Shown: positions 18,210-26,871 of the stretch, in pieces
Layout of the letters: each line of letters begins with the position of its first letter
How positions within the stretch are numbered: position 1 is the first letter of the stretch
Position numbers and translations under genes: made by a program
Source of the DNA: Tichowtungia sp964542135
GTDB lineage: Bacteria; Verrucomicrobiota; Kiritimatiellia; Kiritimatiellales; Tichowtungiaceae
DNA length: 64,000 nt
Reading direction: 5' to 3'
NCBI GenBank assembly: GCA_964542135.1
Contig: CAZITJ010000003.1
Location: 9,049-73,048 of the forward strand
Notes under the pieces: generated by a model
Databases searched by the model: none
Seen by the model: the letters and a program-made list of their open reading frames with translations, nothing else
What the model was told of the DNA's origin: nothing

Positions 18210-18941
18210 TTACATGCTGAACCGCGGCCCCAGATAGAGCTCACGGCTGACTTCATCATTGACCAGAAAATCGCTGGCGCCCTCGCGCAAAACCTTGCCC
18301 TCGCACATCAGATAGGCCCGATCGACCACGGCCAGGGTTTCGCGGACGTTGTGGTCGGTGATCAGTACGCCCAGGCCTTTATCGCGCAGGCTTTTGATGA
18401 TTTCCTGCACTTCGTAGACCGCCAGCGGATCGACCCCGCTGAACGGCTCATCAAGCAGAATGAGCGACGGATTGGTCACCAGCGCCCGGGTGATTTCCAG
18501 CCGGCGGCGCTCCCCGCCGGACAGGGTATAGGCGCGCTGCTTTGCCAAATGCGATATTTTGAGCTCATCAAGCAGAAACGTCAGCCGCTCCCGGCGTTCG
18601 CGGCGGGAAATCGGCAGCGTTTCCAGGATGGCCATCACATTCTGCTTCACCGTGAGTTTGCGGAAAATGGAGGGCTCCTGCGACAGGTATCCCAGCCCCA
18701 TGCGGGCCCGCTTGTACATCGGAACACCGGACACCCGGCGGTCCCGGAACCACACCGTTCCGGCGGTGGGGCGGATCAGCCCGGTCACCATATAGAAGGT
18801 TGTGGTTTTGCCCGCACCGTTGGGGCCGAGCAGCCCGACGATTTCGCCCGGCCGCACATGGATGTCGACCTGATCGACCACGCGTTTGCCGCGATAGCTT
18901 TTAACCAGCTGTTCGGTGCGAACCAGATAGGTTTCTTTCAT
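18210..18941 (-). CDS. lptB: LPS export ABC transporter ATPase
   Basis: This 243-residue cytoplasmic ATPase of the Lpt bridge has Walker A GPNGAGKTT, the LptB-typical PTAGTVWFRDRRVSGVPMYKRARMG Q-loop region (GLGYLSQEPSIFRKLTV), signature LSGGERRRLEITRAL and Walker B LILLDEPFSGVDPLAV. ATG 18941 follows the upstream stop by two bases. A TTG two codons earlier is less likely. LptF/G are not in the window. Confidence 0.95.
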   Translation of the reverse strand: MKETYLVRTEQLVKSYRGKRVVDQVDIHVRPGEIVGLLGPNGAGKTTTFYMVTGLIRPTAGTVWFRDRRVSGVPMYKRARMGLGYLSQEPSIFRKLTVKQNVMAILETLPISRRERRERLTFLLDELKISHLAKQRAYTLSGGERRRLEITRALVTNPSLILLDEPFSGVDPLAVYEVQEIIKSLRDKGLGVLITDHNVRETLAVVDRAYLMCEGKVLREGASDFLVNDEVSRELYLGPRFSM

Positions 18942-18943
18942 AA

Positions 18944-19792
18944 TCAATTCTCAAAAAGGTTTCCGCCGACCTCTTCGCCGGGGTAAATCACCAGCCGGGC
19001 GGACGGCTCGCAAATCATGCGGTTGCTGCCGCGCCAGAACCGGATCTGTTCGCCGAGAAGCATGTTGCGTCCGTCGATAATACGGGGGTTTCCGCTGAGC
19101 AGAAATTCGTCCGTCTCCATGTCGTACACAGCGGTTTCCGCCACGGCTTTTCGTCCTTCATTGTGCAGAATAACGTCTCCGAGGGCCTGAATCCACTCAA
19201 TTTCGTTGTTTTCGCTGAAGCGCACCTCCAGGGTGTTGCAGTCCATTTTGAGCCGGGCATCCTCCACCTGAACATTCTGCTGGAACCAGACGGTGCGGGC
19301 GTCGTAGTCGAGCAGCATTTCGGTGGAGGTAATGATGGTGACCTCGTTCGAATCAATCGCGGCGGGCTCGTGCTCCTCCATCTGCTGCATCACATCATAA
19401 ATGGTGACCACACTGTCGTTGAGCACCCGGACGGCATTGGCGCCGGGCTCCATTTCAAAGCCGCGGCCGCTCATCTGCACCCGGTCCATGTCGGCATACA
19501 CCGGCGCGTCCGAACGGGCCGCCTCGGTCTGCTGGTTATAGATACAGGACGGCGATGTCACCTCCATAACCGTCCGGCCCTCCTCATAAAAATCGATCCG
19601 CAGGCCGGTGATATTCACCCGGCCGTCCCCCTTCATCTCGGCGCGTTCGCCGAAGAGCTGAGAGGTCATCACGCCCTGATCATCATATTCCGGGACCCGG
19701 AACCCGGAGATTTCGAGATCCTGCGCCGGCGCAGTCCACGCGGCGGCAAGCAGCAGTGCTGTCAGCCGGATCATCCATCGCTTTTGTTTCAT
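18944..19792 (-). CDS. LptC-like / LptA-like LPS transport protein (two domains in one chain)
   Basis: This 282-residue protein has a signal or anchor segment at 4-24 (RWMIRLTALLLAAAWTAPAQ). Residues about 30-120 (MTSQLFGERAEM, INITGLRIDFYEEGRTVMEVTSP) look like LptC/YrbK. Residues about 155-265 (LDYDARTVWFQQNVQVEDARLKMDCNTLEVRFSE, IQALGDVILHNEGRKAVAETAVYD) look like the OstA/LptA beta-jellyroll. It sits directly between kdsA (4-bp overlap) and lptB, where lptC and lptA normally stand as two genes. A role in carrying LPS across the periplasm is inferred. Confidence 0.75.
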   Translation of the reverse strand: MKQKRWMIRLTALLLAAAWTAPAQDLEISGFRVPEYDDQGVMTSQLFGERAEMKGDGRVNITGLRIDFYEEGRTVMEVTSPSCIYNQQTEAARSDAPVYADMDRVQMSGRGFEMEPGANAVRVLNDSVVTIYDVMQQMEEHEPAAIDSNEVTIITSTEMLLDYDARTVWFQQNVQVEDARLKMDCNTLEVRFSENNEIEWIQALGDVILHNEGRKAVAETAVYDMETDEFLLSGNPRIIDGRNMLLGEQIRFWRGSNRMICEPSARLVIYPGEEVGGNLFEN

Positions 19793-20607
19793 TGTATCAC
19801 CTCATTGATGGCCGTGAGTTGTTTCCAGAGCCCCGACACCGTCGAAAACGGCATGGCATTGGCTTGATCCGACAGCGCCTTCGACGGATCCACATTGGTT
19901 TCGAGAAACACCCCGTCGACGCCGACCGCCACGGCGGCTTTTGCAAGATACGGGGCATATTTTCCATCGCCGCCCGAGGCGTCGCCCGCCCCGCCGGGCG
20001 ACTGGACGCTGTGGGTGCAGTCAAAAATCACCGGATAGCCCAGCTCACGCAGGATCAGCAGGCTGCGCATATCGGCCACCAGCGTATTGTAGCCGAAGGA
20101 CACACCGCGCTCGGTCACCAGAATCTTTTTATTGCCGGTTTCCTCCACTTTGCGGATGACGTTTTTCATATCCCACGGCGCGAGAAACTGGCCTTTCTTA
20201 ATATTCACGGTTTTTCCGCTCTCGCCTGCGGCCGTCACCAGATCGGTCTGCCGACAGAGAAAGGCCGGAATTTGCAGAATATCGACCACGCGGGCTGCAG
20301 CGGGGACCTCCTGCTCACTGTGCACATCGGTGAGCACCGGCACATGATACCGTTCTTTCACCTCGGCAAGAATCTCCAGACCGCGCGCCAGCCCGGGGCC
20401 GCGAAACGAACGGATCGAGGTGCGATTGGCTTTGTCGTAGGACGCTTTGAAAACGAAAGGCACGTTCAGCCGCTTCGCCATGCCGCACAGCCGCTTCGCC
20501 ATGTCCAGACACTGCTCCCGGCTTTCAATCACGCAGGGTCCGGCCATCAGCGCCAGCGGATTGCGTCCGCCGAACTTCACCCCGTTTACATTCACTGTTT
20601 TAGTCAT
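19789..20607 (-). CDS. kdsA: 3-deoxy-8-phosphooctulonate synthase
   Basis: KdsA condenses PEP and arabinose-5-phosphate to Kdo-8-phosphate for LPS core. The 272-residue sequence has LMAGPCVIESREQCLDMA, FKASYDKANRTSI, FRGPGLARGLEIL, DILQIPAFLCRQTDL and FDCTHSVQSPGG, all typical. It overlaps the start of the LptC/A-like gene by 4 bp (ATGA). With kdsB upstream, it argues for a Kdo-containing outer membrane. Confidence 0.97.
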   Translation of the reverse strand: MTKTVNVNGVKFGGRNPLALMAGPCVIESREQCLDMAKRLCGMAKRLNVPFVFKASYDKANRTSIRSFRGPGLARGLEILAEVKERYHVPVLTDVHSEQEVPAAARVVDILQIPAFLCRQTDLVTAAGESGKTVNIKKGQFLAPWDMKNVIRKVEETGNKKILVTERGVSFGYNTLVADMRSLLILRELGYPVIFDCTHSVQSPGGAGDASGGDGKYAPYLAKAAVAVGVDGVFLETNVDPSKALSDQANAMPFSTVSGLWKQLTAINEVIQ

Positions 20608-20699
20608 TTACGCTCCTGTACAGTCCCGGCTTTCCCGCCGCCGTTACGGCCTGTTTCCCCGGGCGGCCGTTTCCCCTGAGAGAGTCCCGCCCGCGCCGC

Positions 20700-21473
20700 T
20701 CAAACGGTTCCGCCGTCCAGGCCTTTTGACGCAAGAACGGCCTCCACTCTAGAAACATCTTCGGGTGTGTCAACTCCTATGCCGCACTCCTCCACGGGAA
20801 GCACCTTCATGCGGCAGCCGATATGCAGCGCGCGGAGCTGCTCGAGCTGTTCAATTTGCTCCAGTGCACAGGGCGGTTCGGAAACCAGCCTGATCAGATA
20901 ATCGCGCCGGTACGCATAGAGGCCGATGTGCCGCCAGTACAGTCCCTCGGCGCACCCGCCGTCGCGGTTAAACGGGATGGGCGCGCGCGAAAAATAAAGC
21001 GCCTGCCCGTCCCGGCCGAATACCGCCTTGACCACGGATGGATCGTGCAGATCGGCTTTGTCACGGAGCGGCGCGGCGGCCGTGGCCATGTCCCACTCTC
21101 CGGAGGCGATCACCCCGGCCAGGCGGTCAATCAGCGCCGGATTAATCAGCGGTTCATCACCCTGGATATTGACGACCGCATCGCAAAGGTCGGCGGCGGC
21201 CGCTTCGGCAACCCGATCGGTTCCCGACGGATGGTCCGAACGGGTCAGAACCGCTTCCACACCGGGGAGATCCGCCTGTTCAACGGCCTCGGCAATCCGT
21301 TCGTCGTCCACCGCCACCCGGACGGCGGCCAGCCGGCGGGCCTGTGCCGCCCGCTCGGCAACGCGAACAATCATCGGTTTGCCCGCGATGGAAACCAGCG
21401 GCTTACCCGGCAGGCGCGTCGAGGCCCAGCGGGCCGGAATCACACCGATCACGCGCGGCTCAGTCGTCGTCAT
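20700..21473 (-). CDS. kdsB: CMP-Kdo synthetase
   Basis: KdsB activates Kdo as CMP-Kdo. Motifs: VIGVIPARWASTRLPGKPL at the N-terminus, TRSDHPSGTDRVAEA, VNIQGDEPLI and YFSRAPIPFNRD. The start at 21473 has AAAGG nine bases before it; an ATG two codons upstream is possible. Either start overlaps the end of the DUF3108 gene. The product is about 257 residues, the usual size. Confidence 0.95.
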   Translation of the reverse strand: MTTTEPRVIGVIPARWASTRLPGKPLVSIAGKPMIVRVAERAAQARRLAAVRVAVDDERIAEAVEQADLPGVEAVLTRSDHPSGTDRVAEAAAADLCDAVVNIQGDEPLINPALIDRLAGVIASGEWDMATAAAPLRDKADLHDPSVVKAVFGRDGQALYFSRAPIPFNRDGGCAEGLYWRHIGLYAYRRDYLIRLVSEPPCALEQIEQLEQLRALHIGCRMKVLPVEECGIGVDTPEDVSRVEAVLASKGLDGGTV

Positions 21474-22254
21474 CTTCATCCGCCTTTCGTTCCGTAATCC
21501 AGAAATCATCCCCCGGTCCGTCAACCGTCTCCAGTTCAATCTGCGCCCGGCCGAAGGGCACGTGAATCCGCGCCGCCGTCAGCAGCCCGCGCGGGCCGCG
21601 GGAAATCCAGACGGTGGCCTCTCCCTTGCGCACACACAGGCCGTCGAGCATCGTTTCGGGCTGAAGGCGCAGGCTCGGAATCTCCCGTTCATACCGGTCG
21701 AGGGCGATGGATTCAATCTCCTGTCCGTGCAGAATCAGATCGTAGAGCTTTTCATCGGACATCACCCGGTACTCGGCTGAATCCTTCTCCTTCAACCGCA
21801 CCCCGCGCAGGAAATACATAAAACTGAGGATATCACGCGTATCCTCTTCGATGGCATATTCCTTCACATTGCCGTTGGTCTGGTGTTCATACCGTGCCCG
21901 CATCGTTTCAAAATCAAAGGTGGTGATTTCATGGCAGCGGTAGCGTCCCTCACGAAGATTCTTCGTATATTGAATCGGACGCAGCGTCTCCGGATCAATG
22001 AGGCTTTCATGCCGATCGTCGACCTTGAACACCCAGTTGAAAAACGGATAGGTTCGGGTGCGCATCCGCAGCGCAATCACCTCGCGCCCGTCAAGCGTAT
22101 CCCGTTCCGCGCGCGCCGTCGACCACGCCACCGGGATCCCGTTCCAGCGGATGCTGTAGGTCAGCTCTTCACCGATGGAGAACGGGAGATCCGTCGACCC
22201 GGCCGCCGCCCCGCTCATAACAAAGCAGCAGACAAAAACCAAACGCCATCGCAT
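21460..22254 (-). CDS. DUF3108 envelope protein
   Basis: The start at 22254 gives 264 residues with a signal peptide (MRWRLVFVCCFVMSGAAAGS). The body has LPFSIGEELTYSIRWNGIPVAW, then YPFFNWVFKVDDRHESLIDPETL and ETTFDFE-type strands, matching DUF3108. The family is periplasmic with no fixed function. It ends in a run of four Asp, overlapping kdsB, so it is part of the LPS-related transcription unit. Confidence 0.75.
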   Translation of the reverse strand: MRWRLVFVCCFVMSGAAAGSTDLPFSIGEELTYSIRWNGIPVAWSTARAERDTLDGREVIALRMRTRTYPFFNWVFKVDDRHESLIDPETLRPIQYTKNLREGRYRCHEITTFDFETMRARYEHQTNGNVKEYAIEEDTRDILSFMYFLRGVRLKEKDSAEYRVMSDEKLYDLILHGQEIESIALDRYEREIPSLRLQPETMLDGLCVRKGEATVWISRGPRGLLTAARIHVPFGRAQIELETVDGPGDDFWITERKADEDDDD

Positions 22255-22329
22255 CCTCACCGGTTTAGCACACATCCTGCATTCCTTATCGTACGAATGA
22301 ATGGCCCGTTACGCAGTCCGCATCCCCCG

Positions 22330-22794
22330 TCATGCCGTGCGCCGGAATCTCCGGCATACGACGCCGGCCTCCCGGAACAGGGCCTCGGCCTGCTCGTTAA
22401 AATGATAATCCCCCTCATACACCACTTCGGACAGGCCCGCGTTGATAATCATTTTAGTGCACATCAGACAGGGGCTGATCGTGCAGTAGAGCGTGCCTCC
22501 TTTCACCGAAATACCGTGATACGCCGCCTGGACGATCGCGTTCTCTTCAGCATGGCAGCAGATGCAGTCGCCCAGCGATTCCCCGGAGGGTGTGTCGGAA
22601 CCGCAACGGGCACAGCCGCCCTCGCAGCAGTTGGCAATACCGCGCGGCGTTCCGTTGTAGCCGGTGGAAATAATGCGCCGCTCGCTGACAATCAGCGCGG
22701 CCACCTGCCGGCGCACGCAGTTGCCCCGACGCGCCACCACGTGCGCAATATCCATGAAATATTCATCCCATCCGGGACGGATGTATTCGCCCAT
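22330..22794 (-). CDS. dCMP deaminase (ComEB-like)
   Basis: This 154-residue zinc deaminase starts at 22794 (GGAG just upstream). CHAEENAIVQAA and SPCLMCTKMII supply the zinc ligands and catalytic Glu. GYNGTPRGIANCCEGGCARC, with extra cysteines, is the allosteric/structural zinc insert of dCMP deaminases. It would supply dUMP for thymidylate synthesis. Confidence 0.92.
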   Translation of the reverse strand: MGEYIRPGWDEYFMDIAHVVARRGNCVRRQVAALIVSERRIISTGYNGTPRGIANCCEGGCARCGSDTPSGESLGDCICCHAEENAIVQAAYHGISVKGGTLYCTISPCLMCTKMIINAGLSEVVYEGDYHFNEQAEALFREAGVVCRRFRRTA

Positions 22795-22818
22795 TGTTTT
22801 TCTCCGAGGAAACAACAG

Positions 22819-22859
22819 GCATCCTACGCCGTTCATTCAGCGTAGACAAGACAGGATGC
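22819..22859. terminator. Nested hairpin downstream of the small basic protein gene
   Basis: Outer arms GCATCCT (22819-22825) and AGGATGC (22853-22859) enclose inner arms CTACGC and GCGTAG. It lies between comEB and the small basic protein gene on the minus strand. There is no clear T-run, so it is a possible terminator only. Confidence 0.35.
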
Positions 22860-22880
22860 AGACAGACCCGATCGGCCGAA

Positions 22881-23036
22881 TCACTCTTCCGGCTTGGTCT
22901 TGGGCAGACCGAACCCGCGGTCGCCTTCTTTCCATTTTCCTTCGGCTTTCAGCTTGTCAACCCGCTCAAAGCGTTTGAGCACATTGCGCTTAATTTCCAT
23001 TTTCGCGGCGTTTTTCAGGCTGGAATGCATGGTCAT
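22881..23036 (-). CDS. Small basic protein (Verrucomicrobia/Planctomycetes-restricted family)
   Basis: This 51-residue frame starts at ATG 23036 after GAGGAG. It has SLKNAAKMEIKRNVLKRFER, then VDKLKAEGKWKEGD and FGLPKTK. This matches the small basic protein family seen in Verrucomicrobia, Planctomycetes and relatives (TIGR04137-like), with the ending GD..FGLPK. Function is unknown; the charge suggests nucleic-acid or ribosome contact. It is a useful taxonomic marker for the PVC group. Confidence 0.85.
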   Translation of the reverse strand: MTMHSSLKNAAKMEIKRNVLKRFERVDKLKAEGKWKEGDRGFGLPKTKPEE

Positions 23037-23217
23037 GGGAGGTCTCCTCAAAAATCAGTTCTGTCAAATAAACGGGAAAGGATAGCGTTTGCAGGCGGTT
23101 TGTCAAACGCGGAAGCACCCCGATTCGCGCGCCGGAGTCATTACGTAATGCGTGAAGTGTACTCCGCAACCGGCCGAGCGCCCGGACGGCCATTCTGCCT
23201 GCATGACGCATCACTCA

Positions 23218-25272
23218 TTACGAGGTATGCCGTTTCCTCATTTTGCGGCCGGCATAGCGTGTTTTTTCTTTGCGTACCGGTTTTTCCGGATTGTCCAGCA
23301 CTTTCAGCTCCATGAGCTGATCCCGCAACATGGCAGCGCGTTCAAACTCGAGTTTTTCGGCCGCTTCAAGCATCTCAGCCTCAATTTCCCGCATGGCGCG
23401 CTGCACGTCATAGCCCTCGGCCGTTTCCTGCACAATCTGTTCTTCAACCTCCTCCGCGCCCTGTTTGAGGTGCCTGAGGCTCTCCTGAATTTCCTTCCGA
23501 ATGGCTTTGGGCGTAATGCCGTGTGCCTCGTTGTAGGCCAGCTGCCTGGTACGGCGGTGCTCCGTCACGTCCATCATGCGACGCATGGAACCGGTGATGT
23601 TGTCGGCATACAGGATCACGCATCCGCCTGTATGACGCGCCGCACGGCCCGCTGTCTGCACCAGCGAGGTTTCCGATCGCAGGAAGCCCTCCTTATCGGC
23701 ATCCAGAATGGCCACCAGCGACACCTCCGGCAGGTCGAGCCCTTCGCGCAGAAGGTTGATGCCGATCAGGCAGTCAAACTCCGCCTTGCGCAGACTCCGC
23801 AGAACCTCCACGCGCTCAATCGCATCAATGTCCGAATGCAGATACTGCACGCGCAGACCGGTTTTCCTGAGGTAATCGGTCAAATCCTCCGCCGTGCGCT
23901 TGGTCAGCGTCGTCACCAGCGTGCGTTCATTCTGCCCGGCGCGGGAACGAATCTCCTCCATCACATCGTCAATCTGCCCGTCCAGCGGGCGCACCTCGAC
24001 CGGCGGATCGACAATACCGGTCGGGCGGATCACCTGCTCGACCGGCCGGCCGCCGTGCTCCAGCTCGAACGGGCCGGGCGTAGCCGTGGTGAACAGCATC
24101 GGGCCGGTCACATCGAGAAACTCATTAAACTCCAGCGGACGATTGTCCAGTGCCGACGGCAGGCGGAAGCCGTGTTCCACCAGCGTCATCTTACGGGCAC
24201 GGTCGCCGTTGAACATGCCGCGGATCTGCGGAAGCGTCACGTGAGACTCATCGATGACGGTCAGAAACTCGTCGGGAAAATAGTCGATCAGGCAGGCGGG
24301 GCGCTGACCCGCGGAGCGGCCGGACAGGTGGCGCGAATAGTTTTCGATCCCGCCGCAGTAGCCGATCTCTTTGAGCATTTCGATATCGTACTCCGTACGC
24401 ATCCGGATGCGCTGCGCTTCGATCAGCTTATTCTCTTTCTCGAACGCCGCCACGCGTTCGTCGAGCTCCTCGCGGATCAGCGCGATGGCGGGTTTCAGTT
24501 TTTCATACGGCATCACAAAATGACGGGCAGGCGAAATCATCACGCGGCCCAGCGTCTCCTCGCTCTCACCGGTCAGCGGATCAATGCGTTTAATGCCGTC
24601 GATCTCATCGCCGAAGAAATCGATGCGAATGCCGTGTTTGGCGTACGAGGGAAACACATCGAGCGTATCGCCGCGCACACGGAACGTTCCCGGCTGCGGC
24701 TCAACATCGTTGCGCTCATACTGAACCGCCACAAGCTGTTCGAGGATTTCATCGCGGCGGCGCGTCTCGCCCCGGCGGGCGGAGACAATCATGTTTTTGT
24801 AATCCTCCGGCGACCCCAGGCCGTAGATGCAGGAAACAGACGCCACAATAATCACATCCCCGCGATTGAGCAGACTGTCCGTCGCCGCCAGCCGCAACCG
24901 CTCGATCTCCTCATTAATGGAGGCGTCTTTTTCGATAAAGGTGTCCGTCTGCGGAATGTAGGCCTCCGGCTGGTAGTAGTCGTAATAACTGATGAAAAAT
25001 TCGACGGCGTTTTCCGGGAAAAAGGTCTTCAGCTCCGCATAGAGTTGCGCTGCCAGTGTTTTATTGTGAGACATCACCAGCGCCGGCCGCCCGTGACGGG
25101 CAATCAGATTGGCCATCGTGAAGGTTTTGCCCGATCCGGTCACCCCTTCCAGGGTTTGGAAACGCCGCCCCTTCTCCAGACCGCCGCAGAGCGCAGCGAT
25201 GGCCTCCGGCTGATCGCCCGTCGGCCGGTAATCCGAAACAAGCCGGAACGGCGAATTGCTTTTTCCAGGCAT
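23218..25272 (-). CDS. uvrB: UvrABC system protein B
   Basis: UvrB is the damage-verifying helicase of nucleotide excision repair. The 684-residue protein has Walker A EGVTGSGKTFTMANLIA, the beta-hairpin region SYYDYYQPEAYIPQTDTFIEKDASIN, DESH, a RecA-like second domain (QYLHSDIDAIERVEVLRSLR, INLLREGLDLPEVSLVAILDADKEGF) and a C-terminal UVR motif (EAEMLEAAEKLEFERAAMLRDQ). The ATG at 25272 sits in the centre of a TTTTCCA palindrome copy. An upstream TTG is the alternative start. Confidence 0.96.
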   Translation of the reverse strand: MPGKSNSPFRLVSDYRPTGDQPEAIAALCGGLEKGRRFQTLEGVTGSGKTFTMANLIARHGRPALVMSHNKTLAAQLYAELKTFFPENAVEFFISYYDYYQPEAYIPQTDTFIEKDASINEEIERLRLAATDSLLNRGDVIIVASVSCIYGLGSPEDYKNMIVSARRGETRRRDEILEQLVAVQYERNDVEPQPGTFRVRGDTLDVFPSYAKHGIRIDFFGDEIDGIKRIDPLTGESEETLGRVMISPARHFVMPYEKLKPAIALIREELDERVAAFEKENKLIEAQRIRMRTEYDIEMLKEIGYCGGIENYSRHLSGRSAGQRPACLIDYFPDEFLTVIDESHVTLPQIRGMFNGDRARKMTLVEHGFRLPSALDNRPLEFNEFLDVTGPMLFTTATPGPFELEHGGRPVEQVIRPTGIVDPPVEVRPLDGQIDDVMEEIRSRAGQNERTLVTTLTKRTAEDLTDYLRKTGLRVQYLHSDIDAIERVEVLRSLRKAEFDCLIGINLLREGLDLPEVSLVAILDADKEGFLRSETSLVQTAGRAARHTGGCVILYADNITGSMRRMMDVTEHRRTRQLAYNEAHGITPKAIRKEIQESLRHLKQGAEEVEEQIVQETAEGYDVQRAMREIEAEMLEAAEKLEFERAAMLRDQLMELKVLDNPEKPVRKEKTRYAGRKMRKRHTS

Positions 25273-25279
25273 TGGAAAA
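25261..25279. repeat. TTTTCCA palindrome overlapping the uvrB start
   Basis: TTTTCCA-GGCAT-TGGAAAA spans the uvrB initiation codon (25270-25272 on the minus strand). The mRNA hairpin would hold the start codon in its loop. Confidence 0.6.
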
Positions 25280-25307
25280 CTCACTCCCACACCCAAGCCA
25301 AGGCCAA

Positions 25308-25641
25308 GGGGTCAGCCCTTGATTCTTGCTGTTTTCTTTTTCACTTCCATCAGAATCCCGTCCCTGCTCCTCTCACCCAGTCCAACCGCTCTGGAAACAT
25401 TGGACGCATGCCCCCTTTTCAACACATCGGCAAGCCGGTCGTTCTTCACACACGTATTCTTACGAACAAACCACGCAACAACCTTCTTGCGGTCATCCTT
25501 TTTCTTCAGCACCTTCAGACGGTCTCTCTGAAGATTTACGGCACCGGGAAACCGGACGCTCAAGAGTCTTGGCATACGAGCGATGCAAACAGAAGCAATA
25601 GAGGGCGTCAACCGGAAATATCAACATTCAAGGACTGACCC
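25308..25641 (-). mobile_element. Decayed REP-associated tyrosine transposase (RAYT) element
   Basis: The element is bounded by inverted REP-like units, GGGGTCAGCCCTTGATTC (25308-25325) and ATTCAAGGACTGACCC (25626-25641). A 99-codon minus-strand frame (25312-25611) ends inside the left REP. Its product keeps the helical C-terminal region of RAYTs: LKKKDDRKKVVAWFVRKNT, DRLADVLKRGHASNVSRAVG and a basic end. The N-terminal HUH and Tyr catalytic part is gone, so it cannot move by itself. Confidence 0.75.
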
Positions 25642-25764
25642 GAATGCCACTGAGTTAAGCCGTTTTGGCACGATATGGAAAGGTTTTTTGTGTTTGACCG
25701 GAACCGGGTGACCCCTTTATGTGCGCTTGTCAATCCGTGCAGAGGCGGTTACGATCTCCGGGGT

Positions 25765-26712
25765 ATGGCGGAACTGAAAAACACCTTTTCCTGGTCGTTC
25801 AGTGCGGCGGCGGATTTTGACGAATGCCGCCGCCGGCGCTACTGGAGCAAATACGGCATGTGGGGCGGCTGGAACCGCAACGCCGATCCGGATACGAAGA
25901 AAGCCTATCAGCTCAATAAGATGACGAACCGCTGGGGGCTGATGGGCGTGGCCACGGAAAACACGATCATGCGGGTGCTGCGCCAGCATCAGGCCGGCAA
26001 CCCGATTTCAGTCGACGAAGCCTATCATACGGTGGCCCGTCCCTTCCTGCTGCAAAGCTGGAAGGAATCAAAAAACCGCGACTGGGGAAAAAACCCAAAA
26101 CGGTTCTGCAACCTGCACGGTCACTATTACGGAACGATCGCCGACGAAAAATCCGCCGTCGGTGAAATTCGTGATCAGGTCAAAAACTGCGTGCACAATT
26201 TCATCTCAACGGTACTGCCGAGGATCGGGAACGTGACCGTCGAACAGGAGCTGCCGATCCGCACACCGGACCGGGGCGGTGATCCTGAACATATCACCTG
26301 GAACGGAATCAAGATGTACGTGATCCCCGACTACGCCTACCGCATCGGCAACGTATTTCACATTCATGACTGGAAGGCGGGAAAGGTAAAGGCGTCGCAT
26401 CGCGAGCAGCTCGGCCTCTACGCCATCTGGGCCCGCGAAAAATTCCGTGCCCGGCCGGAAGAAACCTTCCTGTATGTCGAATATCTGAACGAAGGACAGG
26501 TGGCGCCGTTTCAGCTCGGTGCGGAGGATTTCCGGACCCTGGAGGCGCGCATTGAAGGCTCGGTGGCTGAGATGACGGAATATCTGGTGGATTTTGACCG
26601 CGGAAAAAACGAGCCGCTGCCCAAAGAGGACTGGGAACTGGCAACGGATCCGGCCTCGTGCCGACACTGTGCATTCTACGAGCTTTGCAAATCCGAGCTG
26701 AATGCCTTTTGA
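25765..26712 (+). CDS. Stand-alone Cas4/RecB-like PD-(D/E)XK nuclease with Fe-S cysteines
   Basis: The start at 25765 is preferred, giving 315 residues. SWSFSAAADFDECRRRRYW is the N-terminal box with one Cys. EQELP, VIPDYAYR and HDWKAGK form the nuclease core (Asp, then Asp-x-Lys), followed by REQLGLYAIW (QxxxY motif). The C-terminal CRHCAFYELC gives C-x2-C-x5-C. One N-terminal plus three C-terminal Cys is the [4Fe-4S] pattern of Cas4 and AddB. No CRISPR array or cas genes are near, so a DNA-repair or defence role is open. An upstream start at 25675 exists but reads through repeat-like DNA. Confidence 0.75.
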   Translation: MAELKNTFSWSFSAAADFDECRRRRYWSKYGMWGGWNRNADPDTKKAYQLNKMTNRWGLMGVATENTIMRVLRQHQAGNPISVDEAYHTVARPFLLQSWKESKNRDWGKNPKRFCNLHGHYYGTIADEKSAVGEIRDQVKNCVHNFISTVLPRIGNVTVEQELPIRTPDRGGDPEHITWNGIKMYVIPDYAYRIGNVFHIHDWKAGKVKASHREQLGLYAIWAREKFRARPEETFLYVEYLNEGQVAPFQLGAEDFRTLEARIEGSVAEMTEYLVDFDRGKNEPLPKEDWELATDPASCRHCAFYELCKSELNAF

Positions 26713-26718
26713 TGATTT

Positions 26719-26811
26719 ATTGTCACCAAAATAACATATTCAAGCGTAATATGTAATTTTTTAGTCACTAATATTATCTATATTGGGTTTAAAATAACAA
26801 TTAGTGACAAT
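26719..26811. promoter_or_regulatory. AT-rich leader with three ATTGTCACTAAT-like boxes before the hydrogenase operon
   Basis: Direct boxes are ATTGTCACCAAA (26719-26730) and TTAGTCACTAAT (26761-26772). An inverted box is ATTAGTGACAAT (26800-26811). The last two share a perfect 9-bp inverted repeat, GTCACTAAT/ATTAGTGAC. The block is far more AT-rich than its surroundings and ends 60 bp before the first hydrogenase gene, so it probably holds the promoter and operator sites. The regulator is unknown. Confidence 0.55.
26734..26762 (+). terminator. Possible terminator of the nuclease gene
   Basis: ACATATT (26734-26740) and AATATGT (26748-26754) form a 7-bp stem followed by AATTTTTT. The stem is AT-rich and overlaps the regulatory boxes, so it could equally be an operator. 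Confidence 0.4.
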
Positions 26812-26871
26812 TTAGTATTGAAGGATTTTCTCCCCGCAGTACCGTGTGCGATTCACTTGCAGGAGGAATCC

